From assembly GCA_007131245.1 (NCBI GenBank), contig SLQX01000088.1, forward strand, positions 1 to 32,614: a DNA stretch of 32,614 bases. Direction: 5' to 3'. The first letter of the stretch is position 1, and the number at the start of each line of letters is the position of its first letter. A program made the translations under genes and the position numbers. Positions 25,499 through 32,614 of this stretch are shown in pieces. The DNA is from Bacteroidales bacterium. GTDB lineage: Bacteria; Bacteroidota; Bacteroidia; Bacteroidales; UBA7960. A model generated the notes under the pieces. That model saw only the letters and a list, made by a program, of their open reading frames with translations, searched no databases and was not told the origin of the DNA.

Positions 25499-26317
25499 CT
25501 ACCCTTTGTCGTTGTGGCTTATGGCCGCCCCAATAGCGGTGCAATATTCAGCGTGCCTGGGGGTGTGAAATTTTACCCCGTACAATTTCGATAATTCGGA
25601 AAAGGTTTTTTGAGCTTGTGGCACCTGAACCAATTTGCCTGACAATACAATGTTTTTGTCTTTTTCTACCCTGGCCGCCAAAACAGCCATCATGCCAATT
25701 GTTTGAAAAACCATGTTTAGTATAGCTCTAAGCAGATCGTTTTTTCCAGCTTTATCGCTCATTTTCCCAAAATTTGAAGCTGTAAGGGTGGGGGGGAGGT
25801 TGCCAATGTCTCCTTGTGTAATGTCGCTGATGCTTAAATCAACCAGGCTCAGGTCTCCGCTTTCAGCCAGGGATACAATGTTGTCGAAGTCGGAAAGATT
25901 AAGCATGGCTTTGGATAAGCCCAGAATGGTGCCTCCGCCTACTCCTGTTCCGCCAATATGGGAGATGCATTTGCTATGGGCTTTCACAATGGCTGTGCCT
26001 GTCCCCATGCTCACAATCACCGCATTTTTAAGCTCTGATAAATAGAGCCCTCCATATCCCAGTGCCATAAACTCTTCCACTTTCACAACCGGAATACCCA
26101 GGATGTTTTGCCCGATAAAGCTGGCACCCGCACCTGTCATGCGTATTAGCTCAATGTCGCTTAAGGAAAGCTCATTGTGGTTTAAAAATTTTCCCAGTGC
26201 GCCAGATGCAGATGCCACGGGATCGCTGGCTTCAACTGATAAGGGAGCCAAAAGCTCATTACCCCTGGCTCCAACAATTTTGGTGGTGCTTCCACCGATA
26301 TCTATTCCTATGATCAT
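25499..26317 (-). CDS. coaW: Type II pantothenate kinase-like protein
   Basis: This 272-residue ASKHA-fold kinase fits the type II (Fumble/CoaW) pantothenate kinases, which phosphorylate pantothenate in the first step of CoA synthesis. It has the phosphate-1 motif MIIGIDIGGSTTKIVGARG, EEFMALGYGGLYL, VSMGTGTAIV and the diagnostic HIGGTGVGGGTILGLSKAM (about 119-137). A glycine-rich adenosine end (NIVLSGKLVQVPQAQ and TAIGAAISHNDKG) closes it. Length matches the Staphylococcus enzyme. It starts at ATG 26317 and diverges from hflK. A BadF/NAG-kinase-like relative is the alternative, but the GTGVGGGT block favours PanK. Confidence 0.88.
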   Translation of the reverse strand: MIIGIDIGGSTTKIVGARGNELLAPLSVEASDPVASASGALGKFLNHNELSLSDIELIRMTGAGASFIGQNILGIPVVKVEEFMALGYGGLYLSELKNAVIVSMGTGTAIVKAHSKCISHIGGTGVGGGTILGLSKAMLNLSDFDNIVSLAESGDLSLVDLSISDITQGDIGNLPPTLTASNFGKMSDKAGKNDLLRAILNMVFQTIGMMAVLAARVEKDKNIVLSGKLVQVPQAQKTFSELSKLYGVKFHTPRHAEYCTAIGAAISHNDKG

Positions 26318-26395
26318 GTTTCAAAAATAAACATTTTTTACATAGTCTCTGTTTTTCCTTCCTTTTATCTAGGAGGGGTTTTTTAAGCATACGCC

Positions 26396-26426
26396 TTTGC
26401 CAGTAATTATTTTTGTTATACCTTGC
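26396..26426 (+). promoter_or_regulatory. Candidate promoter for hflK-hflC
   Basis: TTTG at 26396-26399, then 19 bases, then TACCTTGC (26419-26426) approximates the Bacteroidota promoter pattern TTTG/TAnnTTTGC, one T short in the second element. The hflK ATG at 26462 is 35 bases further. It was found by eye only. Confidence 0.4.
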
Positions 26427-26461
26427 AGCCATAAGTCTAACAATTTATAAAACTGGAAAAA

Positions 26462-27436
26462 ATGAGAACTCCTGAAGAACAAGTGCAGTACTATACCGAT
26501 ATGCTAAAGAAAAATATCAAAAAAGTCGTTATTGTACTGGTATTATTAGTAATTGCTTTTACATCGGTGAAAACCGTTGGCCCGGAAGAAGAGGGTGTTG
26601 TAGTGCAGTTTGGTAAGTACAACAGAACATTGCAGCCCGGGCTGAATTTTATTTTACCCATTGGTATAGAAAAGATGTATAAAATTCCTGTACAAAGGCA
26701 GCTTAAGCAGGAATTTGGCTTTCGCACTGAGCATGCAGACACCCGTACCCGGTATGCCACCGGTGAATATTCTGATGAATCTTTGATGCTTACCGGCGAT
26801 CTAAACCTGGCCGATGTGGAGTGGGTTGTGCAATACCGTATTGTAGACTCTTACCAGTATTTATTCAGGGTAAGAGATGCTGAAGATGCACTTCATGATA
26901 TGTCAGAGGCAGCCATGCGAAAAATTGTAGGTGATCGGACGGTCAATGAGGTTCTTACGGTTGGTCGCCAGGAAGTGGCCTCCACGGTTGAGGTCTTGTT
27001 GCAGGAAATGTGCATAGAATATGAGAATGGGATACGTATTGACCAGGTGGTACTTCAGGATGTGAATCCCCCCGAGTCGGTAAAACCATCTTTTAATGCC
27101 GTCAACCAGGCTCAACAACAACGTGAAACCCTTATCAACCAAGCTGAATCTGAGTACAACCGGGTAATACCCCGTGCACGGGGCGAAGCCTTTGAAACCA
27201 TAGAAAGGGCCAATGGTTATGCGCTGAATCGCGTAAACAGGGCACAAGGAGAAGCCGAAAGGTTTAATTCTGTTTATGCCGAGTATATCAGGGCACCCCG
27301 GGTTACAAAACAGCGTTTGTACCTGGAAACAATAGAAAGAATTTTGCCTGAGCTGGGTAATAAAATAATTGTGGATGAGGATGGTACCAATGTATTGCCA
27401 CTATTAAATATTGGTAAGGAAACTCTTCAGCCTTGA
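26462..27436 (+). CDS. hflK: HflK, SPFH-domain modulator of FtsH protease
   Basis: This 324-residue membrane-anchored stomatin/prohibitin-type protein pairs with HflC to form the complex that surrounds and tunes the FtsH protease. A cytoplasmic tail precedes one membrane segment (KVVIVLVLLVIAFTSVKTV, about 21-39). The SPFH domain then starts with GPEEEGVVVQFGKYNRTLQP and GLNFILPIGIEKMYKIPV, and contains WVVQYRIVDSYQYLFRVRD. The C-terminal coiled coil runs about 220-285 (NQAQQQRETLINQAESEYNR and following). It lacks the long glycine-rich N-terminus of E. coli HflK. It is followed by hflC with a 60-bp gap, forming an operon. Confidence 0.93.
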   Translation: MRTPEEQVQYYTDMLKKNIKKVVIVLVLLVIAFTSVKTVGPEEEGVVVQFGKYNRTLQPGLNFILPIGIEKMYKIPVQRQLKQEFGFRTEHADTRTRYATGEYSDESLMLTGDLNLADVEWVVQYRIVDSYQYLFRVRDAEDALHDMSEAAMRKIVGDRTVNEVLTVGRQEVASTVEVLLQEMCIEYENGIRIDQVVLQDVNPPESVKPSFNAVNQAQQQRETLINQAESEYNRVIPRARGEAFETIERANGYALNRVNRAQGEAERFNSVYAEYIRAPRVTKQRLYLETIERILPELGNKIIVDEDGTNVLPLLNIGKETLQP

Positions 27437-27496
27437 TCAGACTTATGATCCAAGTATGCTTATATGAATAGTAAATGAATGTAAAATAGAAACACA

Positions 27497-28435
27497 ATGA
27501 AAACAAAGAATATTATCATTATCATCGTAATAGCTGTGATTGGCATTATTGGTTTTAATAGCTTTTTTATTTTGGATGAAACGCAGCAGGCCATTATCAC
27601 CCAGTTTGGTAAACCTGTGGGAGAGGCACGAACAGAACCTGGTGTCAATTTTAAAGTACCCATTATTCAAAAAGTGCAGTATTTTGACAAGCGATATCTT
27701 AAATGGGATGGAGATCCCAATCAGGTGCCTACCGAAGACAAAAAGTTTATATTTGTTGATACCTATGCCCGTTGGGAAATCACCAATCCTTTACAGTTTT
27801 TTATCCGTTTGCGTGATGAGCGCTCCGGACAATCCAGGCTGGATGATATACTTGACGGGGAAACCCGTAATGCTGTGGCCAGCAATGAACTGATCGACCT
27901 GGTAAGATCCACCAATCGTACCCCGGAAATTTATGATGAATACCTTGAGGATATTGAGGAGCTGGAGGAAATATCAGTAGGGCGGGCCCACATTGAAAGC
28001 ACTATCCTGGATCGTGCCAATGAGAGGACGGCCGACCTGGGAATCAGGGTTCTGGATTTTCGGTTTAAGCGTATGAACTACGTGGATGAGGTACGTGAGA
28101 ATGTATATGACAGGATGATCAGTGAACGAAATCGAATTGCCGACCAGTTTCGTTCTGAAGGTGAGGGCGAAGCCCTCAGGATTGAGGGTAACAAAGAACG
28201 CGATTTGGCTGAAATACAGTCTGAAGCCCATCGTGAAGCAGAAATAATCCGGGGTAGAGCAGATGCAGAAGCTACTACAATCTATGCCAGTGCTTATAAC
28301 CGTTCCGCTGCTGCCCGTGACTTATATGCTTTCCTTAGGTCGCTGGAAGCCCTGGAAAATACACTTGATGAGAAAACAAGTCTTATCCTGACTACTGATA
28401 GTGAACTTTATAAGTATTTAAAAAGTATGCAGTAG
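27497..28435 (+). CDS. hflC: HflC, SPFH-domain modulator of FtsH protease
   Basis: This 312-residue partner of HflK has a membrane segment right at the N-terminus (NIIIIIVIAVIGIIGFNSFF, about 4-23). The SPFH domain follows, with DETQQAIITQFGKPVGEART and PGVNFKVPIIQKVQYFDKRY, then FVDTYARWEITNPLQFFIRL. The C-terminal part has the typical RMISERNRIADQFRSEGEGE motif and EIIRGRADAEATTIYASAYN helix. Length is close to E. coli HflC. It is co-directional with hflK. It ends 28 bp before the stop of convergent miaA; a short GTGTC/GACAC stem lies in the gap but without a T run. Confidence 0.95.
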   Translation: MKTKNIIIIIVIAVIGIIGFNSFFILDETQQAIITQFGKPVGEARTEPGVNFKVPIIQKVQYFDKRYLKWDGDPNQVPTEDKKFIFVDTYARWEITNPLQFFIRLRDERSGQSRLDDILDGETRNAVASNELIDLVRSTNRTPEIYDEYLEDIEELEEISVGRAHIESTILDRANERTADLGIRVLDFRFKRMNYVDEVRENVYDRMISERNRIADQFRSEGEGEALRIEGNKERDLAEIQSEAHREAEIIRGRADAEATTIYASAYNRSAAARDLYAFLRSLEALENTLDEKTSLILTTDSELYKYLKSMQ

Positions 28436-28463
28436 ATGGACTCTGGTGTCATATTCGACACAA

Positions 28464-29375
28464 TTAAAAATTTTGAATGTGTGCAAGAATGGTTTTTATC
28501 TCTGAGGGTAAAAACCATTTTGCATTTTCATACCTCTTAAACCAGGTAATCTGCCTTTTGGCATAGCGGCGGGTATGTGTTTTGATTTTTTCTTTTGCTG
28601 TGGCCATATCCCATCTGTTTCCCAGCCATGCATAAATTTCTTTGTAGCCCACGGTGTTTAGAGCGTTAAGGTGTCGGTATTTAAAAAACTTTAAAGCCTC
28701 CTCGGTGAGACCCTCCTTTATCATTTGTTCTGTTCTTAATTCTATTCTGTCAAAGAGCTCCTTCCGTGGCCGGTTTAGGATAATTTTTTTGATCTGAAAA
28801 GGGCGTGATACCCTGGTGTTTTGCCGTAATTCGGAAAACTTTTTTCCCGTAGAGAGGTAGGTTTCCAGCCCTCGCATCATGCGATTGGGGTTGGAAATAT
28901 CTACTTCATCATAGTAGGCTGGGTCCACTTGTTTCAAATGCTCTTGCAATGCTTCAATGCCCTGCTGGTGGTACATCGCCTTTACCTGACTGCGAATGTT
29001 GGGGTCAATGTCGGGCAGGGGGCCAATACCATAGCAAAGGGTATCAATATACAGTCCTGAGCCACCGGTTAGGATTGCATAATCTGATTTTTGAAATAGT
29101 TTTTCAAGGATTTGCAGGGCATGCTTTTCAAAAAGGCTGGCATTGTAATAATCAAAAACAGAAAGATGGCCTGTCAAGTGATGGGTAACTTGGGACAGTT
29201 CAGTTGGTGTGGGTGCTGCAGTACCAATTTTTAGCTCTTTGTAAAACTGGCGGGCATCTGCTGAAATGATTTCAGCCTCCAGTTTTTGTGCTATCCTGAT
29301 GCTGGTTTCCGTTTTGCCTACTGCCGTTGGTCCTGTGAGAACAACCAGGGTTTTCTGGGGCTTATTTACCCTCAT
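28464..29375 (-). CDS. miaA: tRNA dimethylallyltransferase
   Basis: This 303-residue enzyme adds a dimethylallyl group to A37 of tRNAs reading UNN codons. It has the P-loop LVVLTGPTAVGKTETSIRIA, the EIISADARQFYKELKIGTAA block, DYAILTGGSGLYIDTLCYGI, NPNRMMRGLETYLSTGK, LNTVGYKEIYAWLGNRW and the ending YAKRQITWFKR. Length is standard. Two positions differ from the usual form: SADSRQ is here SADARQ and GTAKP is GTAAP. The other motifs are intact, so activity is expected. Its ATG overlaps the preceding pRiA4b-like gene by 14 bases, so the two are probably co-translated. Confidence 0.96.
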   Translation of the reverse strand: MRVNKPQKTLVVLTGPTAVGKTETSIRIAQKLEAEIISADARQFYKELKIGTAAPTPTELSQVTHHLTGHLSVFDYYNASLFEKHALQILEKLFQKSDYAILTGGSGLYIDTLCYGIGPLPDIDPNIRSQVKAMYHQQGIEALQEHLKQVDPAYYDEVDISNPNRMMRGLETYLSTGKKFSELRQNTRVSRPFQIKKIILNRPRKELFDRIELRTEQMIKEGLTEEALKFFKYRHLNALNTVGYKEIYAWLGNRWDMATAKEKIKTHTRRYAKRQITWFKRYENAKWFLPSEIKTILAHIQNF

Positions 29376-29988
29376 GGTTGCTGTTTATCTCGCTGTCGGG
29401 GTTGTCCATTCGCGAATTATCAATTTGATCAAATTCATCAGTGTCTAATAACTCATCTTCCCGCTCTGGGTGGTCTTCTAGCTGGGGGGGGTCAAATTCA
29501 TTGTCATCTTCCAGCTCCGCTTCTTTCTGATTTGCTTTTTGGACATCGATGACTTTTTTTCTCAACTCTCTGGGAATAGGGCCTTTGCTTGCTGCAACCC
29601 TGGGGTATTCCTCCTCCTTATTGGATGGTGATATTTTAAACAACTCAATGAAAAAGTTCCACTCTTTATCCGGGTCAAATACAAATAAAAACCGTTGATG
29701 GGGATCATCAATATAATCACTCAGGGTGCATTGATCCATAATGAGTTTTTTGGGCGCTTCCGTATTTGGTTGCTCACTTTCTGATAAGTCCATGGGACGG
29801 ACAATTTCCCGGTGCTTTCTGTACCTGTGGTCAGAAAGATAAAATGACGCAGGTTTTTCCTGGTCCAATGCCAGGTTGTTTGCTATAATGGTATAAAAAT
29901 CCCAGAAAGTTTGATCCGACTTTAATTCAATATCCCGGGAGAAGGTTTCACTCTCCTCAAAACCCATTTTAAATCTGTAAGTAAACAT
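29362..29988 (-). CDS. pRiA4b ORF-3-like protein with acidic tail
   Basis: This 208-residue protein resembles the plasmid pRiA4b ORF-3 family, a domain of unknown function also found with IS1096 passenger proteins and common in Bacteroidota chromosomes. Recognisable pieces are FKMGFEESETFSRDIELKSD, the DQTFWDFYTIIANNLALDQ helix, PASFYLSDHRYRKHREIV and FLFVFDPDKEWNFFIELFKI. Residues from about 130 are strongly acidic and low in complexity (ELEDDNEFDPPQLEDHPERE), probably disordered. No mobile-element features flank it. It sits directly upstream of miaA and overlaps it by 14 bases. A run of eight G (29484-29491, minus strand C) lies inside the tail-coding part. Confidence 0.8.
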   Translation of the reverse strand: MFTYRFKMGFEESETFSRDIELKSDQTFWDFYTIIANNLALDQEKPASFYLSDHRYRKHREIVRPMDLSESEQPNTEAPKKLIMDQCTLSDYIDDPHQRFLFVFDPDKEWNFFIELFKISPSNKEEEYPRVAASKGPIPRELRKKVIDVQKANQKEAELEDDNEFDPPQLEDHPEREDELLDTDEFDQIDNSRMDNPDSEINSNHEGK

Positions 29989-30140
29989 AAAATATACAGC
30001 TGGTTGTATTGTTCTTATTCCGTTTTAAGCTGGCTTTGCCCTCATAGTATTCTAAAAATAAAGCCTGTTTTGAAAAAAATTGGGCCCTGGTTTTTAAGGC
30101 CATGAATAAAAAAATCGTTTGTCAGTAACAAATTTACGGA

Positions 30141-31562
30141 TTAATTTACATCTTTGACAGGGGTAAGGCCCAGTTTTTTGCCTTCCTGGAGCATATATTG
30201 CAGAGCGGCTTCTCTTTCATTGGGGATGATCCCATCCAGAATAGCTTCACGGATGGCAGTTTTGATGATTCCTACCTCTTTTCCCGGTCCCATGTTAAAG
30301 GTTTCCATGATATCTAATCCGGTTACAGGGGGCTGCCAGTTGCGTATTTTGTCTTTTTCTTCAATTTCCTGAAGTTTTTGCCTTACCAATTCAAAATTCC
30401 TGAGATAGCGCTTTACTTTTTGTTTGTTGGCACTGGTAATATCTGCCTCGCACAAAGTCATTAAGTCGTCAATATCATCTCCTGCTTCAAACAGTAAGCG
30501 GCGTACTGCAGAATCTGTAACAATGCTTTCGCTGAGTACAATGGGCCTCAGGTGAAGTAAAACGAGTTTTTGCACATACTTCATTTTTTCATCCTGGGGC
30601 AGACGAAGTTTTTTAAAAATACCAGGTACCATTTTTGCACCCACAAACTCGTGGCCATGAAAAGTCCAGCCTGCTTTTTCATCAAATTGTTTGGTGCGGG
30701 GTTTGCCTACATCATGAAGCAAGGCCGCCCAGCGCAGCCAAAGGTTGTCTGATCTTTGTGAGAGATTTTCAAGCACCTGCAGCGAATGATAAAAGTTGTC
30801 TTTGTGGGCTTTGCCACTAACTACCTCAACCCCCTGCATGGCATTGAGCTCGGGGAAAAACTCTTTGAGCAACCCGGCTTTTTTCAGCAATTTAAGACCT
30901 TTGGCTGGATGAGGCGAGCGCATTATTTTGTTGAATTCGTCCATGGTGCGCTCAATGGATACAATTTTGATGCGTGAATTATTTTTGCAGATGGCTTCAA
31001 AGGATGCAGCATCGATTTTAAAGTTCAACTGTGCCGCAAACCGAATGGCACGCATCATTCGCAGCGGGTCATCCGAATAGGTGATCTCCGGGTCCAATGG
31101 GGTGCGAATTTGTTTTTTTTGCAAGTCTTCCAGGCCACCATAAAGGTCTTCCAGGCTGCCAAAGTTTTTCTTACCAAGGCTGATTGCCATACTGTTGATG
31201 GTGAAGTCGCGCCGGCTGATGTCTTCCCGGAAGGTTCCATCTTCCACGATTGGTTTTCTTGAATTGCTCCGATAGGATTCTTTGCGTGTTCCTACAAACT
31301 CAATTTCCCAGTCATCGATACGAAGCATAGCCGTGCCAAAATTTTTGAATACTTTCAGTTTTTGACCACCCGGCAATTCACCGGCAATTTTTTGGGCGAG
31401 CTCAATGCCACTGCCTTCTACCACTATATCTATGTCCTTTGATGGTCTGCCAAGCAACAAGTCACGGACCCATCCTCCCACAACCCAGGCCTCACAACCC
31501 ATTTGTGGCAGCACTTGGGATACCAGTTTAAAGACCGGATGTTCTAAATCTTTTGCAAACAA
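30141..31562 (-). CDS. cca: CCA tRNA nucleotidyltransferase with HD domain
   Basis: This 473-residue class II nucleotidyltransferase of the poly(A) polymerase/CCA-adding family adds or repairs the tRNA 3' CCA. The head domain has AWVVGGWVRDLLLGRPSKDI and DIVVEG (GGxxRDxxLG...DxD, about 25-50). REDISRRDFTINSMAISLG then follows, and SDDPLRMMRAIRFAAQLNFK (neck). An HD phosphohydrolase domain follows: RWAALLHDVGKPRTK (HD, about 280-294) and FHGHEFVGAKM. The start is TTG at 31562: the upstream frame has no ATG, and MFAKDLEHPVFKLVSQ is the expected N-terminus. The fused HD domain suggests additional phosphohydrolase activity, as known for several bacterial Cca proteins. Confidence 0.93.
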   Translation of the reverse strand: MFAKDLEHPVFKLVSQVLPQMGCEAWVVGGWVRDLLLGRPSKDIDIVVEGSGIELAQKIAGELPGGQKLKVFKNFGTAMLRIDDWEIEFVGTRKESYRSNSRKPIVEDGTFREDISRRDFTINSMAISLGKKNFGSLEDLYGGLEDLQKKQIRTPLDPEITYSDDPLRMMRAIRFAAQLNFKIDAASFEAICKNNSRIKIVSIERTMDEFNKIMRSPHPAKGLKLLKKAGLLKEFFPELNAMQGVEVVSGKAHKDNFYHSLQVLENLSQRSDNLWLRWAALLHDVGKPRTKQFDEKAGWTFHGHEFVGAKMVPGIFKKLRLPQDEKMKYVQKLVLLHLRPIVLSESIVTDSAVRRLLFEAGDDIDDLMTLCEADITSANKQKVKRYLRNFELVRQKLQEIEEKDKIRNWQPPVTGLDIMETFNMGPGKEVGIIKTAIREAILDGIIPNEREAALQYMLQEGKKLGLTPVKDVN

Positions 31563-32024
31563 TGTAGTGATTATATTAAAAATAATAGACTTTTTGATAA
31601 TTTTAATAGCTTTTCGCTCCTGATAATCGTGGGTTAATCTTTACTTTGACCATCCCTTGCCATTTTATTCTCTTGTTACAGACTTTACGTAAGGTGATGT
31701 CCTAAATGAACGGTTTTATAGCACCAACGAATAAGTCTTTGTACTTTGTTAGCTGGTTGGGGAGTATACCCCCTGGTAATGTATTTTATCCTTCACTCAT
31801 CTTACATCCCAAAAATTGCGCAAAATTAGGAAAAAAAAAGGGTTTTATGGAGTTCTGTGTCAATCTTTAGATTGTTAAGACTATATGATTATCAAACCTG
31901 CTCTATATGTAAAATTAATAAAGGCGCAGGATATTTCAACGCTGTTTCTAAAATAAAAAAGCTGCCCAACCATGTGAGCAGCTTTTTTGAATAAATATCT
32001 GTACCGGAATAATTCCGGGAAATT
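31563..32024. other. Intergenic region between gdhA and cca
   Basis: This 462-bp AT-rich spacer contains the gdhA terminator (31955-31988) and presumably the cca promoter, which I could not locate with confidence. No gene or RNA is recognisable. Confidence 0.5.
31955..31988 (-). terminator. Rho-independent terminator of gdhA
   Basis: AAAAAAGCTGC (31955-31965) pairs perfectly with GCAGCTTTTTT (31978-31988) around a 12-base loop. Read on the minus strand it ends in a T run, 37 bases past the gdhA stop. It is symmetrical, so it could stop transcription in both directions. Confidence 0.85.
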
Positions 32025-32614
32025 TTAGATAACTCCCTGGTCAATCATGGCATCAGCAACTTTAATGAATCCTGCTACGTTAGAACCTTTAACATAGTTT
32101 ACATAGCCTTCTTCATCTTTGCCATATTTGACGCAGGCAGAGTGGATGTTGATCATGATCTGGTGAAGCTTTTCTTCCACTTCTTCCGCAGTCCAGTTAA
32201 GCTTCATGGCGTTCTGGGTTTGTTCCAGGCCAGATGTTGCTACACCACCTGCATTGGATGCTTTACCCGGGCCATAAAGAATTTTGGCTTTGAGGAACAA
32301 CTCCATGGCTTCAGGGGTGCAGGGCATGTTTGCACCTTCAGAAACGCACAATACGCCGTTGTTCAGGAGGTTTTGTGCATCTTGCTCGTTAAGTTCATTT
32401 TGAATGGCGCAAGGCAGAGCCACGTCACACTTAACTTCCCAGGGGCGTTTCCCTTCATAAAACTGGGCATTGGGGAATTCATCCGCATAGGGCTTAACAA
32501 TATCCTGGTTGGAAGCGCGAAGCTCCAGCAGATAGTCGATTTTTTCGCCTGAAATACCATCGGGGTCATATACGTATCCATCGGGTCCACTGATGGTAAC
32601 AACCCTTGCTCCCA
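32025..32614 (-). CDS. gdhA: NADP-type glutamate dehydrogenase, C-terminal part (partial, runs off right edge)
   Basis: The minus-strand frame is open from the window edge to the stop at 32025, giving about 195 C-terminal residues of a roughly 445-residue hexameric glutamate dehydrogenase. The enzyme interconverts glutamate with 2-oxoglutarate and ammonium. The visible part begins in the nucleotide-binding domain (GARVVTISGPDGYVYDPDGI) and continues with FYEGKRPWEVKCDVALPCAI, QNELNEQDAQNLLNNG and VLCVSEGANMPCTPEAMELF. KILYGPGKASNAGGVATSGL then follows and closes the NAD(P)/substrate domain; the end is GFIKVADAMIDQGVI. The lack of a long C-terminal extension and these motifs fit the NADP-dependent GdhA type. 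A strong terminator follows. Confidence 0.95.
   Translation of the reverse strand, partial: GARVVTISGPDGYVYDPDGISGEKIDYLLELRASNQDIVKPYADEFPNAQFYEGKRPWEVKCDVALPCAIQNELNEQDAQNLLNNGVLCVSEGANMPCTPEAMELFLKAKILYGPGKASNAGGVATSGLEQTQNAMKLNWTAEEVEEKLHQIMINIHSACVKYGKDEEGYVNYVKGSNVAGFIKVADAMIDQGVI

Noticed and set aside
28446-28461. Terminator between convergent hflC and miaA
   Set aside because: Only a 5-bp GTGTC/GACAC stem with no T run; too weak to call.
29362-29988. Insertion-sequence passenger gene, because the family is named after IS1096/pRiA4b
   Set aside because: No transposase, terminal repeats or target duplication nearby; it is embedded in a housekeeping operon with miaA.

Overview
The window reads as chromosomal DNA of a Bacteroidota bacterium. 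A Marinilabiliales/Bacteroidales-like member is my inference. The evidence is AT-rich spacers, few Shine-Dalgarno sites, promoter candidates of the Bacteroidota TTTG/TAnnTTTG type, a secreted protein with a type IX secretion (T9SS) C-terminal sorting domain, and housekeeping genes (miaA, cca, yebC, hflKC, gdhA) of Bacteroidota character. I see no rRNA, tRNA, CRISPR array, intact insertion sequence or phage gene.

Positions 1-23,473 form an accessory exopolysaccharide/capsule (Wzx/Wzy-type) locus, mostly on the minus strand. Reading in the direction of transcription (right to left) it holds: an initiating polyprenyl-phosphate sugar transferase (22016-23473); a WecG/TagA-type second transferase (19685-20422); an unrecognised GT-like protein (18780-19628); gmd and fcl for GDP-L-fucose (16448-18603); a 1,178-aa secreted modular beta-helix protein with a T9SS tail (11952-15488); a UDP-glucuronate 4-epimerase-type gene (10694-11749); a GT2 (8767-9669); the flippase Wzx (7145-8599); a Wzy-like polymerase (5675-6919); a polysaccharide pyruvyl transferase-like protein (4687-5595); a GT4 (3454-4590); another GT2 (366-1271); and the start of one more gene running off the left edge. 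Two glycosyltransferase genes (1533-3457) lie on the opposite strand behind a good promoter candidate. A plus-strand YdcF/ElyC-like membrane protein carries what looks like an inserted Ca-dependent xylan-binding-type carbohydrate module (20773-21864). Together the genes predict an undecaprenyl-linked, anionic heteropolysaccharide containing fucose, probably galacturonic acid, and probably a pyruvate ketal. No Wza/Wzc/Wzz export or chain-length genes are visible, so they should lie left of the window or elsewhere.

Two roughly 1-kb spacers (9670-10693 and 15489-16447) contain protein-like open stretches in shifting frames on the minus strand. They may be relics of decayed locus genes.

Positions 23,474-32,614 are housekeeping: yebC, a GNAT acetyltransferase, a type II pantothenate kinase, hflK-hflC, miaA overlapping a pRiA4b ORF-3-like gene, a CCA-adding enzyme with an HD domain, and the C-terminal part of gdhA with a clear terminator.

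The most unusual items are the YdcF-like/CBM-like fusion, the T9SS beta-helix protein with two different repeat arrays inside an EPS locus, and the unrecognised 282-residue GT-like protein.
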